A stretch of 64,000 nt of DNA from Olleya aquimaris (lineage in GTDB: Bacteria; Bacteroidota; Bacteroidia; Flavobacteriales; Flavobacteriaceae). The translations under genes were made by a program, and so were the position numbers. Every line of letters begins with the position of its first letter. Position 1 is the first letter of the stretch. Under the pieces are notes generated by a model, which was given only the letters and a program-made list of their open reading frames with translations, did not search any database and was not told where the DNA came from. The DNA lies in NCBI RefSeq assembly GCF_003259525.1, contig NZ_QLLO01000005.1, positions 186,001 to 250,000 of the forward strand, written 5' to 3'. This document shows, one piece after another, positions 1 to 9,856 of the stretch.

Positions 1-616
1 ACGAAGCTATCAATGCAGAAGCATCTCCATAAATATCTAAATGGTCTGCATCCATGGACGTGATACAAGCCATATCCGGATGTAAGGTTAAGAAGGAACG
101 ATCAAACTCATCTGCTTCAACCACACTAACCTCTGTTCCGTTAAGAATCAAATTAGAATTGTAATTTTCGCTAATTCCGCCTAAAAATGCGGTTAGTGGC
201 ACATTACACTCGTGTAACAAATGTCCTAAAATACTAGTTGTAGTTGTTTTACCATGCGTACCTGCAACTGCTAAACAAAACGTGTTTTGAGTGATTAACC
301 CTAATACCTGAGAGCGTTTTAAAACAGTAAACCCATTATTTTTAAAGTAAGTCAACTCCATGTGACTTTTAGGCACAGCAGGCGTGTAAACAACTAAGGT
401 CGTTTCTGGGTTTAAAAAACGGTTATCCAGATTAGCTACAGAATCTTCAAAATGTATGGCGATATCTAAATCTACCAGACTATCTGTAATATCTGTTTTA
501 GTTTTATCGTATCCAGCAACACACTTACCATTAGCTTTAAAATAGCGCGCTAATGCAGACATACCTATTCCTCCAATGCCTATAAAGTAAATGTTATATA
601 TGTTGTTTAAATTCAT
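1..616 (-). CDS. murC: UDP-N-acetylmuramate--L-alanine ligase MurC (3' part outside window)
   Basis: Cytoplasmic ATP-dependent ligase that adds L-Ala to UDP-MurNAc, the first amino acid of the peptidoglycan stem peptide. About 205 N-terminal residues of a family of about 450 are present; the rest lies beyond the left edge. The N-terminal nucleotide-fold motif GIGGIGMS is at residues 13-20, and the Mur ligase P-loop GTHGKTTT at 119-126. The Mur central-domain motifs EADEFDRSF and DHLDIYG follow. The ATG overlaps the murG stop by one base (TAATG), so it is translationally coupled as the next gene of the dcw operon. Confidence 0.97.
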   Translation of the reverse strand, partial: MNLNNIYNIYFIGIGGIGMSALARYFKANGKCVAGYDKTKTDITDSLVDLDIAIHFEDSVANLDNRFLNPETTLVVYTPAVPKSHMELTYFKNNGFTVLKRSQVLGLITQNTFCLAVAGTHGKTTTTSILGHLLHECNVPLTAFLGGISENYNSNLILNGTEVSVVEADEFDRSFLTLHPDMACITSMDADHLDIYGDASALIAS

Positions 617-1722
617 TATTTATTTAGAAGTTTTTCTACTTCGTCTGCGATATCTTTTGTAGCATTAACTAATGCTAATTTTTTAATATTTTTACTTAGT
701 TCTTCTTGTTTTTCTTTTGAAGCTACTAATTGTCCAAATTTATTTTTAAAGTCTACTTTTAAATCTTCTTGCGCAATTAAAAGCGCTGCATTTTCATTTA
801 CAATAGCTGCAGCATTTTTGGTTTGATGGTCTTCTGTAACATATGGAGAAGGCACAAAAATGGTTGGCTTACCAACTATACACAGTTCACTTACAGAACT
901 TGCTCCAGCACGAGAAATAATAAAATCTGCAGCCGCATAAGCATAATCCATTCTGTTTATAAATTGATGCACTTGCACATGCTTTGTGTTTCCGTAAAGT
1001 TTATAATTTTGGTAGTATAATTTTCCACATTGCCATATAATTTGGATGTTTAGCGTTTGCAAAAAATCCAATTCATTAACCATTAATTCGTTAATAGCTT
1101 TTGCACCTAAACTTCCCCCTAAAACCAATAAGGTTTGTTTGCCTTCTTCTAGTTTAAAATGCTTGATAGCCTCAACTCTTTTAGAGGAAATATCTAATAA
1201 ATCTTGTCGTACAGGATTACCTGTTTTTATAATTTTGTTGGCTGGAAAAAAACGTTCTAATCCATTATAGGCAACACAAATTTTTTGAACTTTTTTTGAT
1301 AATAATTTATTGGTGATTCCTGGATACGAGTTTTGTTCTTGGATTAAACTAGGAATTCCTTTTGATGAGGCTACTTGCAATAATGGACCACTAGCAAAAC
1401 CACCAGTTCCAATTGCTACGTCAGGTTTAAACTGATTTACTATTTGTCTAGCATTCCATAAGCTATTTATTAACTTAAATGGAAACATCATATTTTTAAG
1501 TGTTAGTTTTCTTTGAATACCAGAAATCCATAACCCTTTTATAGCATAACCAGCTTGCGGAACTTTTTCCATTTCCATACGGTCTTTAGCTCCAACAAAT
1601 AAAAATTCTGCGTTTGGAAAACGCCTTTTTAATTCGTTAGCTATAGCAATTGCGGGATAGATGTGACCACCTGTTCCGCCACCGCTTAAAATAATTTTGT
1701 ATGCTTTGTTTGTGTTACTCAC
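616..1722 (-). CDS. murG: UDP-GlcNAc:lipid I GlcNAc transferase MurG
   Basis: Peripheral membrane glycosyltransferase that converts lipid I to lipid II at the inner face of the cytoplasmic membrane. The GT-B fold signature SGGGTGGH is at residues 13-20. The C-terminal UDP-GlcNAc site shows a GASSVSEL stretch and a Q-rich helix (EDHQTKNA). Its 368 residues match the family. The start is GTG at 1722, two bases after the ftsW stop, and no better in-frame ATG lies close by. It sits in the usual dcw order between ftsW and murC. Confidence 0.98.
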   Translation of the reverse strand: MSNTNKAYKIILSGGGTGGHIYPAIAIANELKRRFPNAEFLFVGAKDRMEMEKVPQAGYAIKGLWISGIQRKLTLKNMMFPFKLINSLWNARQIVNQFKPDVAIGTGGFASGPLLQVASSKGIPSLIQEQNSYPGITNKLLSKKVQKICVAYNGLERFFPANKIIKTGNPVRQDLLDISSKRVEAIKHFKLEEGKQTLLVLGGSLGAKAINELMVNELDFLQTLNIQIIWQCGKLYYQNYKLYGNTKHVQVHQFINRMDYAYAAADFIISRAGASSVSELCIVGKPTIFVPSPYVTEDHQTKNAAAIVNENAALLIAQEDLKVDFKNKFGQLVASKEKQEELSKNIKKLALVNATKDIADEVEKLLNK

Positions 1723-1724
1723 TT

Positions 1725-2930
1725 TTAATCCTCTAAAGTTTCTGATAAAATCTCCAATGGATGTTCTCCATCTTCTTCTTTTTCTTTTTGTATAATTTCT
1801 TCACGCTTAGCACTAACACTTAAAATGATTCCGATTGCTAAACAAGTCATCCAAATACTAGTTCCGCCACTACTTATTAATGGTAAGGTTTGTCCTGTTA
1901 CCGGAAACAACTCGACTGCTACAGCCATATTTATCATTGCTTGAAAAATAATAGGAAGCCCAACACCTAAGACTAGTAATTTTCCGAAAATAGTATCTGC
2001 TTTTTGCGCGACAATTATGATTCTAAATAATAACCACATGTATAAAATCATTAATGCAAAACCACCTAATAATCCATATTCTTCAACAATTATGGCGTAA
2101 ATAAAATCTGAAGACGATTGTGGTAAAAAGTTTTTTTGAATGCTTTTTCCAGAACCAACGCCTACAACTCCTCCTGAAGCTATTGCTATTTTAGCTTTTT
2201 CTATTTGGTAATCTTCTTCTGTGTCCTCACCATTAAAAAAACTTTCTATTCTACTGGTCCATGTATCTACTCTATTAGGCATCGCATCTGGAAAAGCTCT
2301 TGCGATTAAAACAAACAAAGCTAGCCCTACAACTCCTGCTAAACCCATTGCAATTAGATATCTTAAAGGATATCCACCTAAAAATAATAATGCACAAGCC
2401 ATGACAAAAATGATAGCTGTAGTTGAAAAATTAGAAGGTAAAATAAGAGCTAAAATGATAAAAACCGGAATCCAAAGAGGCAAGATGGACTCTTTAAACG
2501 TTATGGTTTTGTCCTTAATTTTAGACAAGTATCTTGCTATATACACCATTAAGACAACCGCAGCAAAGGTTGATGTTTGAAACGACATATTAACAAACGG
2601 TATACGTATCCAACGACTCGCATTTGCACCTTGTATAGTAGTACCTTGCAAAATAGTAAGTATTAGTAGCACAAATACAATAGGCAGCATTACCATAGAT
2701 AAACCTCTAAAATATCGATACGGTATTTTATGCACACCATACATAATAGAAAACCCTAAAAACAAATGCATAAAGTGCTTAACAAAATAACCAAAGGTAT
2801 TACCATCTCCACCAATATATGCTAAGTTACTTGCAGCACTGTAAACAGGTAAAAAAGAAAATATAGCCAAAAGCGCAGCTATTGCCCATATTAATTTATC
2901 TCCTTTTATGTTTTTAAATACTGTTTGCAT
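1725..2930 (-). CDS. ftsW: SEDS peptidoglycan glycosyltransferase FtsW
   Basis: Integral membrane SEDS-family protein that polymerises lipid II at the division septum together with the class B PBP encoded in the same operon (ftsI, 7483-9489). It has about ten hydrophobic segments and a C-terminal family signature containing [10 protein letters not shown] charged cytoplasmic tail of about 30 residues follows ([17 protein letters not shown]). It could in principle be RodA, but its place between murD and murG in the dcw operon argues for FtsW. Confidence 0.95.
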   Translation of the reverse strand: MQTVFKNIKGDKLIWAIAALLAIFSFLPVYSAASNLAYIGGDGNTFGYFVKHFMHLFLGFSIMYGVHKIPYRYFRGLSMVMLPIVFVLLILTILQGTTIQGANASRWIRIPFVNMSFQTSTFAAVVLMVYIARYLSKIKDKTITFKESILPLWIPVFIILALILPSNFSTTAIIFVMACALLFLGGYPLRYLIAMGLAGVVGLALFVLIARAFPDAMPNRVDTWTSRIESFFNGEDTEEDYQIEKAKIAIASGGVVGVGSGKSIQKNFLPQSSSDFIYAIIVEEYGLLGGFALMILYMWLLFRIIIVAQKADTIFGKLLVLGVGLPIIFQAMINMAVAVELFPVTGQTLPLISSGGTSIWMTCLAIGIILSVSAKREEIIQKEKEEDGEHPLEILSETLED

Positions 2931-2981
2931 GACCTTGATTTTTAATGGTGTTTAGACTATGCTCAAACACCACAATCAATT

Positions 2982-4322
2982 TTATAAATTTCTTACTGCT
3001 TCTTTAAATTGACGACCTCTATCTTCATAATTTTCAAATAAATCAAAACTTGCACATGCTGGAGAAAGCAACACATTATCTCCTGCTTCCGCAATTTTGT
3101 ATGCTATTTTTACTGCCTCGCTCATAAACTGAGTTTCTACGATAATGTCAACCATTTTGCCAAAGCTTGCTATAAGCTTTTCATTATCTGTACCTAAACA
3201 GATGATTGCTTTAACCTTTTCGTTTATAAACGGAAACAACTCCTCGTAGTTATTACCTTTATCCACACCTCCAACAATCCAAACTGTTGGTGCTTCCATA
3301 CTTTCTAGCGCAAAATACGTAGCATTAACATTGGTTGCTTTAGAGTCGTTTATGTATTGTACTTTATTAATTTTTAATACATTTTCTAATCGATGCTCTA
3401 CTCCTTGAAAGTTTTCTAAACTTTCACGAATAGTTTGTTTTCTAATTTTAAGCAAATGTCCTACTGTTGATGCAGCCATTGCGTTTTTAATGTTGTGTTT
3501 ACCCTCTAATGCGATGTTTTTTGTTGGCATAATTATCTGGTTATTATCTATGGTTATCTTAATATTATCTTGATCTAAATACGCTCCGTTTTCAATTGTT
3601 TTAGTTAGCGAAAACGGTAATAATGTAGATTGAATGGAATTGTTTTTTAGGTACTCTAAAATCACTTCATCATCCGCATCATAAATCAAATAATCGTCTT
3701 TGGTTTGATTTTGAACTATTCTGAATTTTGAAGCGATATAGTTTTCAAACTCATAATTGTAGCGATCTAAATGATCTGGAACAATATTAGTTATGATGGC
3801 TATTTTAGGATTAAAATCGAAACAACCATCTAATTGAAAACTGCTAATTTCTAACACATAATTATCAAAATCATGGTCCAAAACTTGCTTTGCAAAACTA
3901 TCACCAATATTACCTGCTAAACCAACATCTAACTCTTGTTTTAACACGTGATGCGTTAACATAGATGTTGTGGTTTTACCATTACTTCCTGTAATGGCTA
4001 CAATAGTAGCATTAGTATATTTTGAAGCAAATTCTATTTCAGAAATTACCGGAATACCCTTTTTTAAAAGCGCTTTTACCATAGGCACTTTATCTGGTAT
4101 TCCTGGGCTTTTCATCACGACATTTGCATTTAAAATTTTAGCTTCTGTGTGCTGTTGGTCTTCCCATTCAATATTATTATTTATAAGAACGTTTTTATAT
4201 TTTTCTTTTATTATTCCTTTGTCTGAAACAAAAACCTCATAGCCTTTTGCCTGTCCCAAAAGCGCTGTACCTACTCCACTTTCTCCACCACCCAATATGA
4301 CTAATTTAGATTTACGACTCAT
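2982..4322 (-). CDS. murD: UDP-MurNAc-L-Ala--D-Glu ligase MurD
   Basis: Cytoplasmic ligase that adds D-Glu to UDP-MurNAc-L-Ala. It has an N-terminal Rossmann-like domain, the ATP loop GSNGKTTT at residues 112-119, the DHLDRYN motif in the central domain, and the C-terminal motif GGVDKGNNY. The length of 446 is normal. The ATG at 4322 lies only 3 bases after the stop of the inserted four-helix-bundle gene. The first codons (MSRKS) fall inside a 7-nt periodic repeat that also covers the end of that gene, so the repeat reaches into murD itself. Confidence 0.97.
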   Translation of the reverse strand: MSRKSKLVILGGGESGVGTALLGQAKGYEVFVSDKGIIKEKYKNVLINNNIEWEDQQHTEAKILNANVVMKSPGIPDKVPMVKALLKKGIPVISEIEFASKYTNATIVAITGSNGKTTTSMLTHHVLKQELDVGLAGNIGDSFAKQVLDHDFDNYVLEISSFQLDGCFDFNPKIAIITNIVPDHLDRYNYEFENYIASKFRIVQNQTKDDYLIYDADDEVILEYLKNNSIQSTLLPFSLTKTIENGAYLDQDNIKITIDNNQIIMPTKNIALEGKHNIKNAMAASTVGHLLKIRKQTIRESLENFQGVEHRLENVLKINKVQYINDSKATNVNATYFALESMEAPTVWIVGGVDKGNNYEELFPFINEKVKAIICLGTDNEKLIASFGKMVDIIVETQFMSEAVKIAYKIAEAGDNVLLSPACASFDLFENYEDRGRQFKEAVRNL

Positions 4323-4343
4323 GAATTACGATTTACGATTTCG
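4309..4343 (+). repeat. Degenerate heptad array, left side of the four-helix-bundle gene
   Basis: Five consecutive 7-nt units read GATTTAC, GACTCAT, GAATTAC, GATTTAC, GATTTCG on the plus strand, so the first two bases are constant. The array covers the first codons of murD and the last codons and stop of the four-helix-bundle gene. It points inward, opposite to the array at 4688-4722. Confidence 0.75.
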
Positions 4344-4685
4344 TGTTCGCATTGTTTTTATTGATGCTACAACAATTGACAATAATTCATTCCCTTCTCC
4401 ATGTAATCGTTTTATTTCTGCATGTTCTTTATCAGAAATTTCCATCATTAACTCAAGGAAATACATACTTTCATCAGCTTCCTCTTCTACAATTTTTAAT
4501 TTATTAATGAAATCTGCATCAGACTTTGCTCTACAAGCTGCCCTATAATTAGCTCCAACAGAACTTGAACATCTTATTAGCTGATTACAATACGCATTAT
4601 ACTCTCTTGAAACCGGAAACTTGGCACACAAATTCCAACAGTCTGCTGCATATTTTCTTGTTCTTTTTTTTAATGCTTCTTTCAT
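4326..4685 (-). CDS. Four-helix-bundle protein (23S rRNA intervening-sequence protein family)
   Basis: A 119-residue, all-helical, charged protein of the family once called S23 or IVP, first met inside 23S rRNA intervening sequences and later as scattered single genes in many Bacteroidota. Family hallmarks are an N-terminal stretch with CNQLIRCSSSVGANYRAA and a central helix with KLKIVEEEADES. Its molecular role is unknown. It is an intruder in the dcw operon: the core order mraY-murD is interrupted only by this gene. The tail (TRNRKS) and the leader are both made of 7-nt repeats, suggesting arrival as a cassette. It reads in the operon direction, so it is probably co-transcribed. Confidence 0.9.
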   Translation of the reverse strand: MKEALKKRTRKYAADCWNLCAKFPVSREYNAYCNQLIRCSSSVGANYRAACRAKSDADFINKLKIVEEEADESMYFLELMMEISDKEHAEIKRLHGEGNELLSIVVASIKTMRTRNRKS

Positions 4686-4687
4686 TA

Positions 4688-4722
4688 TTCAATCCTAATT
4701 CTAAAATCGTATATCAAAAATC
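4688..4722 (-). repeat. Degenerate heptad array, right side of the four-helix-bundle gene
   Basis: Five consecutive 7-nt units read on the minus strand as GATTTTT, GATATAC, GATTTTA, GAATTAG, GATTGAA, directly followed by TAATG holding the gene's start codon. The units resemble those at 4309-4343 but lie in the opposite orientation, so the two arrays form inward-facing terminal repeats. Confidence 0.75.
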
Positions 4723-4725
4723 TGA

Positions 4726-5958
4726 CTATCTTAATTTCAAGGTCACAATGGATAGTATGGCTAGAAAAATTCCAACAATCCAAAACCGTGTGACTATTTT
4801 ACTTTCGTGATATCCTTTTTTCTGATAGTGATGGTGTAAAGGCGACATTAAAAATATACGTCGTCCTTCACCATACTTTTTTCTTGTATATTTAAAATAG
4901 GTAACTTGTATAATGACTGATAATGATTCTGCAAAGAAGATTCCGCATAGTAAAGGAATTAGTAATTCCTTTCTAACCGCAACTGCTATAACTGCAATCA
5001 CACCACCAATAGTTAAACTTCCAGTATCACCCATAAATACTTGTGCTGGATAGGTATTGTACCATAAAAATCCAATGAGAGCTCCCACAAAAGCAGCTAT
5101 AAATACTACCATTTCACCTAAACGAGGGATGAACATAACATTGAGATAATCTGAGAATACGATGTTTCCAGAAATGAAAGCAAAAATGGCTAATGCAAAT
5201 ACAATTATGGCAGAACTACCTGCTGCTAAACCATCTATTCCATCAGTTAGATTAGCTCCGTTAGATACTGCTGTTACAATAAAAATGACGATTGGGATAA
5301 AAACTAACCAAGCATATTTTGCATAATCATCTCCCATCCATGTTATTAAGTTTGAATAATCAAACTCGTTATTCTTTACAAAAGGAATGGTTGTTTTAAG
5401 CGATTGCTCTTCTACATTAAACTCTCTAGGTGAATTTTGAGTGATTAATTCGGTTTCATAAATTGGATTAATTTTTTCTGTCTTGATGGTGATTCCTGGA
5501 TGAAAATACATGATTGCACCAACAAACAAGCCCAACCCAACTTGACCCATGACTTTAAATTTTCCGCTAAGACCAGCTTTATCTTTTTTAAATACTTTTA
5601 TATAATCGTCTGTAAATCCAACCGCTCCCATCCAAAGCATGGTAACAATAAGCATAACCACATAAATGTTATCTAGCTTTGCTAATAACAACACAGGTAT
5701 TAAGGTTGCTAGAATAATTATAATTCCACCCATGGTTGGTGTACCTGCTTTTTCTAACTGACCTTCTAGACCTAAATCCCTAACCGATTCTCCAACCTGT
5801 TTTTTCTGTAAAGCAACAATGATACGTTTACCGAAAATTGTAGAAAATAACAAGGATAATATGATTGCCAAAGCAGCTCTAAACGTGATGAATTGAAACA
5901 CACTTGCGCCTGGAAATTGGTAGTTTTTTTCTAAAAATTCAAATAAGTAGTATAACAT
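4726..5958 (-). CDS. mraY: Phospho-MurNAc-pentapeptide transferase MraY
   Basis: Integral membrane enzyme that transfers phospho-MurNAc-pentapeptide from UDP to undecaprenyl phosphate to give lipid I. Catalytic and conserved motifs are present: [25 protein letters not shown] and the HHH motif in [10 protein letters not shown]. The start was placed at the ATG giving [11 protein letters not shown]; an in-frame ATG 24 bases upstream (5982) would add eight residues of leader-like sequence. With 410 residues it is longer than E. coli MraY because of a loop of roughly 60 residues between early membrane segments, a common feature of the Bacteroidota enzyme. Confidence 0.96.
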   Translation of the reverse strand: MLYYLFEFLEKNYQFPGASVFQFITFRAALAIILSLLFSTIFGKRIIVALQKKQVGESVRDLGLEGQLEKAGTPTMGGIIIILATLIPVLLLAKLDNIYVVMLIVTMLWMGAVGFTDDYIKVFKKDKAGLSGKFKVMGQVGLGLFVGAIMYFHPGITIKTEKINPIYETELITQNSPREFNVEEQSLKTTIPFVKNNEFDYSNLITWMGDDYAKYAWLVFIPIVIFIVTAVSNGANLTDGIDGLAAGSSAIIVFALAIFAFISGNIVFSDYLNVMFIPRLGEMVVFIAAFVGALIGFLWYNTYPAQVFMGDTGSLTIGGVIAVIAVAVRKELLIPLLCGIFFAESLSVIIQVTYFKYTRKKYGEGRRIFLMSPLHHHYQKKGYHESKIVTRFWIVGIFLAILSIVTLKLR

Positions 5959-6022
5959 TTGTTGGTTTTTTAAATAGCACATCGACTAGCTCTGTGCGAC
6001 ATTTTCATTAGTTTACTTGTGT

Positions 6023-7486
6023 TTATTTCTGTAATTGTTTTAAAAATTCTTTTACAATTTTAAAATCATCAAAATCATGACGTTTACCCTTAACTTCTTG
6101 ATAGGTTTCATGTCCTTTTCCTGCTATTAAAATGATGTCGTTAGGATCAGCTAATTGACAAGCTGTTTTAATAGCTTGTTTTCTATCTAAAATGGATATT
6201 GTTTTTTTAAAGTTTTGAGGCTCGACTCCCTTTTCTATATCTTCAATAATCGATTCCGGTTTTTCGCCTCTTGGATTGTCACTTGTAAAAATGACTTTAG
6301 TACTTAAAGCAGAAGCTATATGACCCATTTTTGGGCGTTTAGTAGCATCTCTGTCACCACCACAACCTACTACGGTAATAACTTCTTCATTTTTAGTTCT
6401 AATATCATTTATGGTTTCAAGCACATTTTGCAAGGCATCTGGTGTGTGTGCATAATCTACAATAGCAGTAATTTTCTGTTCAGAAATTAAAAACTGAAAT
6501 CGTCCACTAACACTTTCTAGCTCACTAATTAATCTTAAAGTTTCTTCTTTTTCTAGACCAAGCAATTCTGCAGTAGCGAAAATGGCTAGAATATTATAAG
6601 CATTGAATGTGCCTATTAAACGCGCCCAAACTTCATTGTCATTTAGTTTTAATAACAAACCATTAAACTGGTTTTCTAAAATTTGAGCTTTGTAATCTGC
6701 AAAACTTTTTAAAGCATAAGTATATTGCTTTGCTTTAGTGTTTTGAAGCATCACACTTCCGTTTTTATCGTCTGCATTTGTTAGTGCAAACGCTGTTTTT
6801 GGTAACTCGTCAAAAAAGCGTTTTTTAACATCTCTATATTCTGCAAATGTGTCGTGATAATCTAAATGATCATGAGAGAGATTTGTAAAAATACCTCCTT
6901 CAAATTTTAATCCAAGTGTGCGGTTTTGATGAATCCCGTGAGAACTTACTTCCATAAAGCAGAATTCTACTCCTTCATCATTCATCATTTTCAAATATTG
7001 ATTTATTGTCAATGAATCTGGCGTGGTATGCGTTGCTGGATATTCTGAATTATCTACCATAATTTTTACCGTAGATAATAATCCCACTTTATAACCCGCT
7101 TTTTTAAATAACTGATACAACAATGAAGCAATAGTGGTTTTACCATTAGTACCTGTTACACCAATTAGCTTTAAATTTTCAGATGGATTACCATAAAAAT
7201 TTGCAGCCATTATTGCTAATGCACGACTAGAGTCATCCACTTGTATATAGGTTATTCCAGATTTTGTTTTATTAGGAAGTTGCTCGCAAACTACTGCAAT
7301 AGCACCTTGTTTAATTGCATTTTCTATAAATTGATGTCCATCTGTAACACTTCCTTTTATAGCTACAAACACATCGTTAATAGCTACTTTACGAGAATTA
7401 AAATGAACATTACGCACTAAAATATTGGTGCTTCCAACTACTGCATCTAACGTTACCTTATATAATATGTCTTTTAATGAATTCAC
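6023..7486 (-). CDS. murE: UDP-MurNAc-L-Ala-D-Glu--meso-diaminopimelate ligase MurE
   Basis: Cytoplasmic ligase adding the third residue of the stem peptide. The ATP loop TGTNGKTT is at residues 111-118. The DNPR motif at 403-406 is the family marker for meso-diaminopimelate rather than lysine as substrate, so the peptidoglycan is of the DAP type. The GTG start overlaps the ftsI stop by four bases (GTGA), which implies translational coupling. Confidence 0.97.
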   Translation of the reverse strand: MNSLKDILYKVTLDAVVGSTNILVRNVHFNSRKVAINDVFVAIKGSVTDGHQFIENAIKQGAIAVVCEQLPNKTKSGITYIQVDDSSRALAIMAANFYGNPSENLKLIGVTGTNGKTTIASLLYQLFKKAGYKVGLLSTVKIMVDNSEYPATHTTPDSLTINQYLKMMNDEGVEFCFMEVSSHGIHQNRTLGLKFEGGIFTNLSHDHLDYHDTFAEYRDVKKRFFDELPKTAFALTNADDKNGSVMLQNTKAKQYTYALKSFADYKAQILENQFNGLLLKLNDNEVWARLIGTFNAYNILAIFATAELLGLEKEETLRLISELESVSGRFQFLISEQKITAIVDYAHTPDALQNVLETINDIRTKNEEVITVVGCGGDRDATKRPKMGHIASALSTKVIFTSDNPRGEKPESIIEDIEKGVEPQNFKKTISILDRKQAIKTACQLADPNDIILIAGKGHETYQEVKGKRHDFDDFKIVKEFLKQLQK

Positions 7487-9489
7487 GAAGCTTCTAAAAC
7501 TATGGTTTGATTATTTTTTAATTTGGTGTTTTTACTTACCGATTGACTTTTTACTGTTCCGACTCCTTGGCATTTCACATTAACTTTTACATTCATGTTT
7601 TCTAACAAAGCCAATGCATCCATAACTGGAAGACCAGTTACATCTGGCATAATGGTTTTATAAGTTCTTGCTAGGTTATAATACCCTTCGTATTCTTTTT
7701 CTACTGAAGCATCTTTAACCTGTAAGGAAGCCACTTGGTCAATTAATGGTGTGTCTGTAAATATTTTTTGAGCTATTTTTTTAAACACTGGTCCAGATAC
7801 ATCTGCACCATAAAACCCTTTTTTAATACTTGGTTTATGAATAATCACAATGCACGAATACTTAGGATTTTCTGAAGGAAAATAGCCTGCAAACGAAGAA
7901 ATATACCTAGGGTTTTCTGCCCAATCCGCCATCCAATACTCCACTCTGGCAGTTCCAGTTTTTCCACTCATAGAAAAATAATCAGAGTATAATGACTTAC
8001 CAGTCCCTCTAACCACTACGTTTTTAAGCATCTCTTTTGCTGCATTAAGTGTAGCGTCAGAACATATTTTATTATTAATTACTGTTTTTTCAAAAACTTC
8101 TATAGTTTGATCTAAATCTTTAACCTCTCTAATAAATCTAGGCTTTACCATAACACCATTATTAGCAATAGCGTTATAAAACGTCAATGTTTGTAACGGA
8201 GTAATTTTAAGGTTATACCCATAAGCTATAGATGGTAATGCATTTCTACTCCATAATTTATCACCAGGTTTTGGTAATACTGGAGCACCTTCGCCTTTAA
8301 TAGATACTCCTAATTTTTTATCAAGATTCCAACTTCTTAAAATATCAAGAAAACGATTAGGGTCTTTTGCATAAGCATTATCAACAACCGTAGCTAATCC
8401 AATATTTGAAGACACCTCAAATGCTTTTGCAACTGATATTTTACCATGTCCACGCGAGTCTTTAATACCTCTTCCATAAAATACTTTATACCCATTTCCG
8501 GTATCTACAATATCTGATGTATCTATTTTTTTATCCTCTAAAGCAGCCATTAAAGCCATAAGTTTAAACGTAGAACCAGGTTCATGCGCTTCGTAAACTG
8601 CATAGTTTCTTTTTTCGTAATAATAACCAGCTTGTGTTTTTCCTAAATTAGAAATTGCTTTAATTTCACCAGTTTTAACATCCATAACCACTACTGTTCC
8701 ATGCTCTGCCTCATACAATTCTAATTGCTCCAACAAAGCATGATGTGCTATATCCTGAATATTGACATCAATAGTTGTGTATACATCAAAACCATCTTTA
8801 GGCTCTACCTGATCATAGTCCAAAATAGGTTTCCATTGTCCTTTACCTATTTTTTGTTTTAAGCGCTTTCCGTCTTTCCCTCTTAAATAATCAACCCCAA
8901 AAGCTCCATCAATTCCTGCTCTGGTAACATTACCTTGGTCGTCCGTACGCTCGTACCCAATGGTACGTTGTGCGACTTCACCCAATGGATGCTCGCGTTT
9001 TACTTTTTGCTCTACTATAAGTCCACCTTTAAAAGCGCCAAGTTTTAACAATGGAAACTCTCTAAACTTTAAGTAATCCGAATACCCAATATTTTTCACT
9101 AAAGAGAAATAACGGTTTTTATTAGCACGTGCTTTTGCTAATTCCTTTTGATAATAATTAGAAGATTTACCTGTGTATTTAGCTAATGCATCACTAAGCG
9201 GTTTTAAATTAGCTTTGAAGTTTTTTTCTGATGGTGTTACAGCATCAAATAAAATATCATATTTTGGAATTGAAGTTGCCAACAGACTACCATCTGCAGA
9301 ATACACATTACCTCTATTAGCAGGAATAACAACATCTTTTAATGTACGTTGATCCGCTAAGGCTCTGTACTTGTCTCCATGAACCAATTGGATAGTTAAT
9401 AATTTTCCAACCACCAAAAGTCCGAAGATGAACATACATCCTGCGACAAAATACAATCTGTTTAATATGTTCTTTTCGTTAACTGACAC
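7483..9489 (-). CDS. ftsI: Division-specific class B penicillin-binding protein (FtsI/PBP3) with PASTA domain
   Basis: Septal transpeptidase that cross-links peptidoglycan made by FtsW. It has a short cytoplasmic tail, one membrane anchor (about residues 11-33), an N-terminal dimerisation domain and a transpeptidase domain. The three active-site motifs are STFK (nucleophile Ser306), SSN (360-362) and KTG (510-512). A single C-terminal PASTA domain from about residue 605 is a Bacteroidota trait not found in E. coli FtsI. The start is GTG, 12 bases after the ftsL stop. Confidence 0.96.
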   Translation of the reverse strand: MSVNEKNILNRLYFVAGCMFIFGLLVVGKLLTIQLVHGDKYRALADQRTLKDVVIPANRGNVYSADGSLLATSIPKYDILFDAVTPSEKNFKANLKPLSDALAKYTGKSSNYYQKELAKARANKNRYFSLVKNIGYSDYLKFREFPLLKLGAFKGGLIVEQKVKREHPLGEVAQRTIGYERTDDQGNVTRAGIDGAFGVDYLRGKDGKRLKQKIGKGQWKPILDYDQVEPKDGFDVYTTIDVNIQDIAHHALLEQLELYEAEHGTVVVMDVKTGEIKAISNLGKTQAGYYYEKRNYAVYEAHEPGSTFKLMALMAALEDKKIDTSDIVDTGNGYKVFYGRGIKDSRGHGKISVAKAFEVSSNIGLATVVDNAYAKDPNRFLDILRSWNLDKKLGVSIKGEGAPVLPKPGDKLWSRNALPSIAYGYNLKITPLQTLTFYNAIANNGVMVKPRFIREVKDLDQTIEVFEKTVINNKICSDATLNAAKEMLKNVVVRGTGKSLYSDYFSMSGKTGTARVEYWMADWAENPRYISSFAGYFPSENPKYSCIVIIHKPSIKKGFYGADVSGPVFKKIAQKIFTDTPLIDQVASLQVKDASVEKEYEGYYNLARTYKTIMPDVTGLPVMDALALLENMNVKVNVKCQGVGTVKSQSVSKNTKLKNNQTIVLEAS

Positions 9490-9501
9490 GATTTTTTGAA
9501 T

Positions 9502-9819
9502 TTAGCTTTGTGGTTTAACAATTATTTTTTTTGGCGGAATTACTGAAGGCGCCAACCCTTTTTCTTTCATTTTTTTAACTACTGACGATTCCATTTTAAG
9601 TTGCATCAACTTGGTTCTTCCATCATATAGTTGAGACCGCAATTCTTTGACTTGATTATTAAGTTTTGCTATCTCATGCACCTTTTTATCTAAACTGTGT
9701 GAGCTTGCAATCATAACCAGAGCTAAAGCTGAAATAAACAGAATAAGCCTCCAGTTTTTAAAGGAGTCTTCACTAACTAGGAATGTTCCTCTTAATATGC
9801 TGTAAATGCTTTTTTTCAT
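9502..9819 (-). CDS. ftsL: FtsL-like cell division protein
   Basis: A small bitopic membrane protein of 105 residues with a cytoplasmic N-terminus, one membrane segment (about 25-44) and a periplasmic coiled-coil stretch (about 46-85) rich in Leu, Lys and Glu. Sequence similarity to E. coli FtsL is not evident. The call rests on topology, size and the invariant position between rsmH and ftsI. It would link FtsB/FtsQ-type partners to FtsW-FtsI. Confidence 0.85.
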   Translation of the reverse strand: MKKSIYSILRGTFLVSEDSFKNWRLILFISALALVMIASSHSLDKKVHEIAKLNNQVKELRSQLYDGRTKLMQLKMESSVVKKMKEKGLAPSVIPPKKIIVKPQS

Positions 9820-9821
9820 AA

Positions 9822-9856
9822 TTCTAGCTTTTGGCTTTTGGCTTTTGGCTATTTGC
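9822..9856 (-). repeat. Heptad array forming the tail of rsmH
   Basis: Five 7-nt units read on the minus strand as GCAAATA, three identical GCCAAAA, then GCTAGAA. They encode the Lys/Ala/Ser-rich last residues of RsmH and contain its TAG stop. The period is 7 although the region is coding, so this is not a codon-driven repeat. Confidence 0.75.

Noticed and set aside
2221-2580. 119-codon open frame on the plus strand
   Set aside because: Antisense to ftsW, whose motifs and operon place are clear; no own start signal or family.
4297-4548. 83-codon plus-strand frame over the four-helix-bundle gene
   Set aside because: Shadow frame produced by the 7-nt repeat and the real minus-strand gene.
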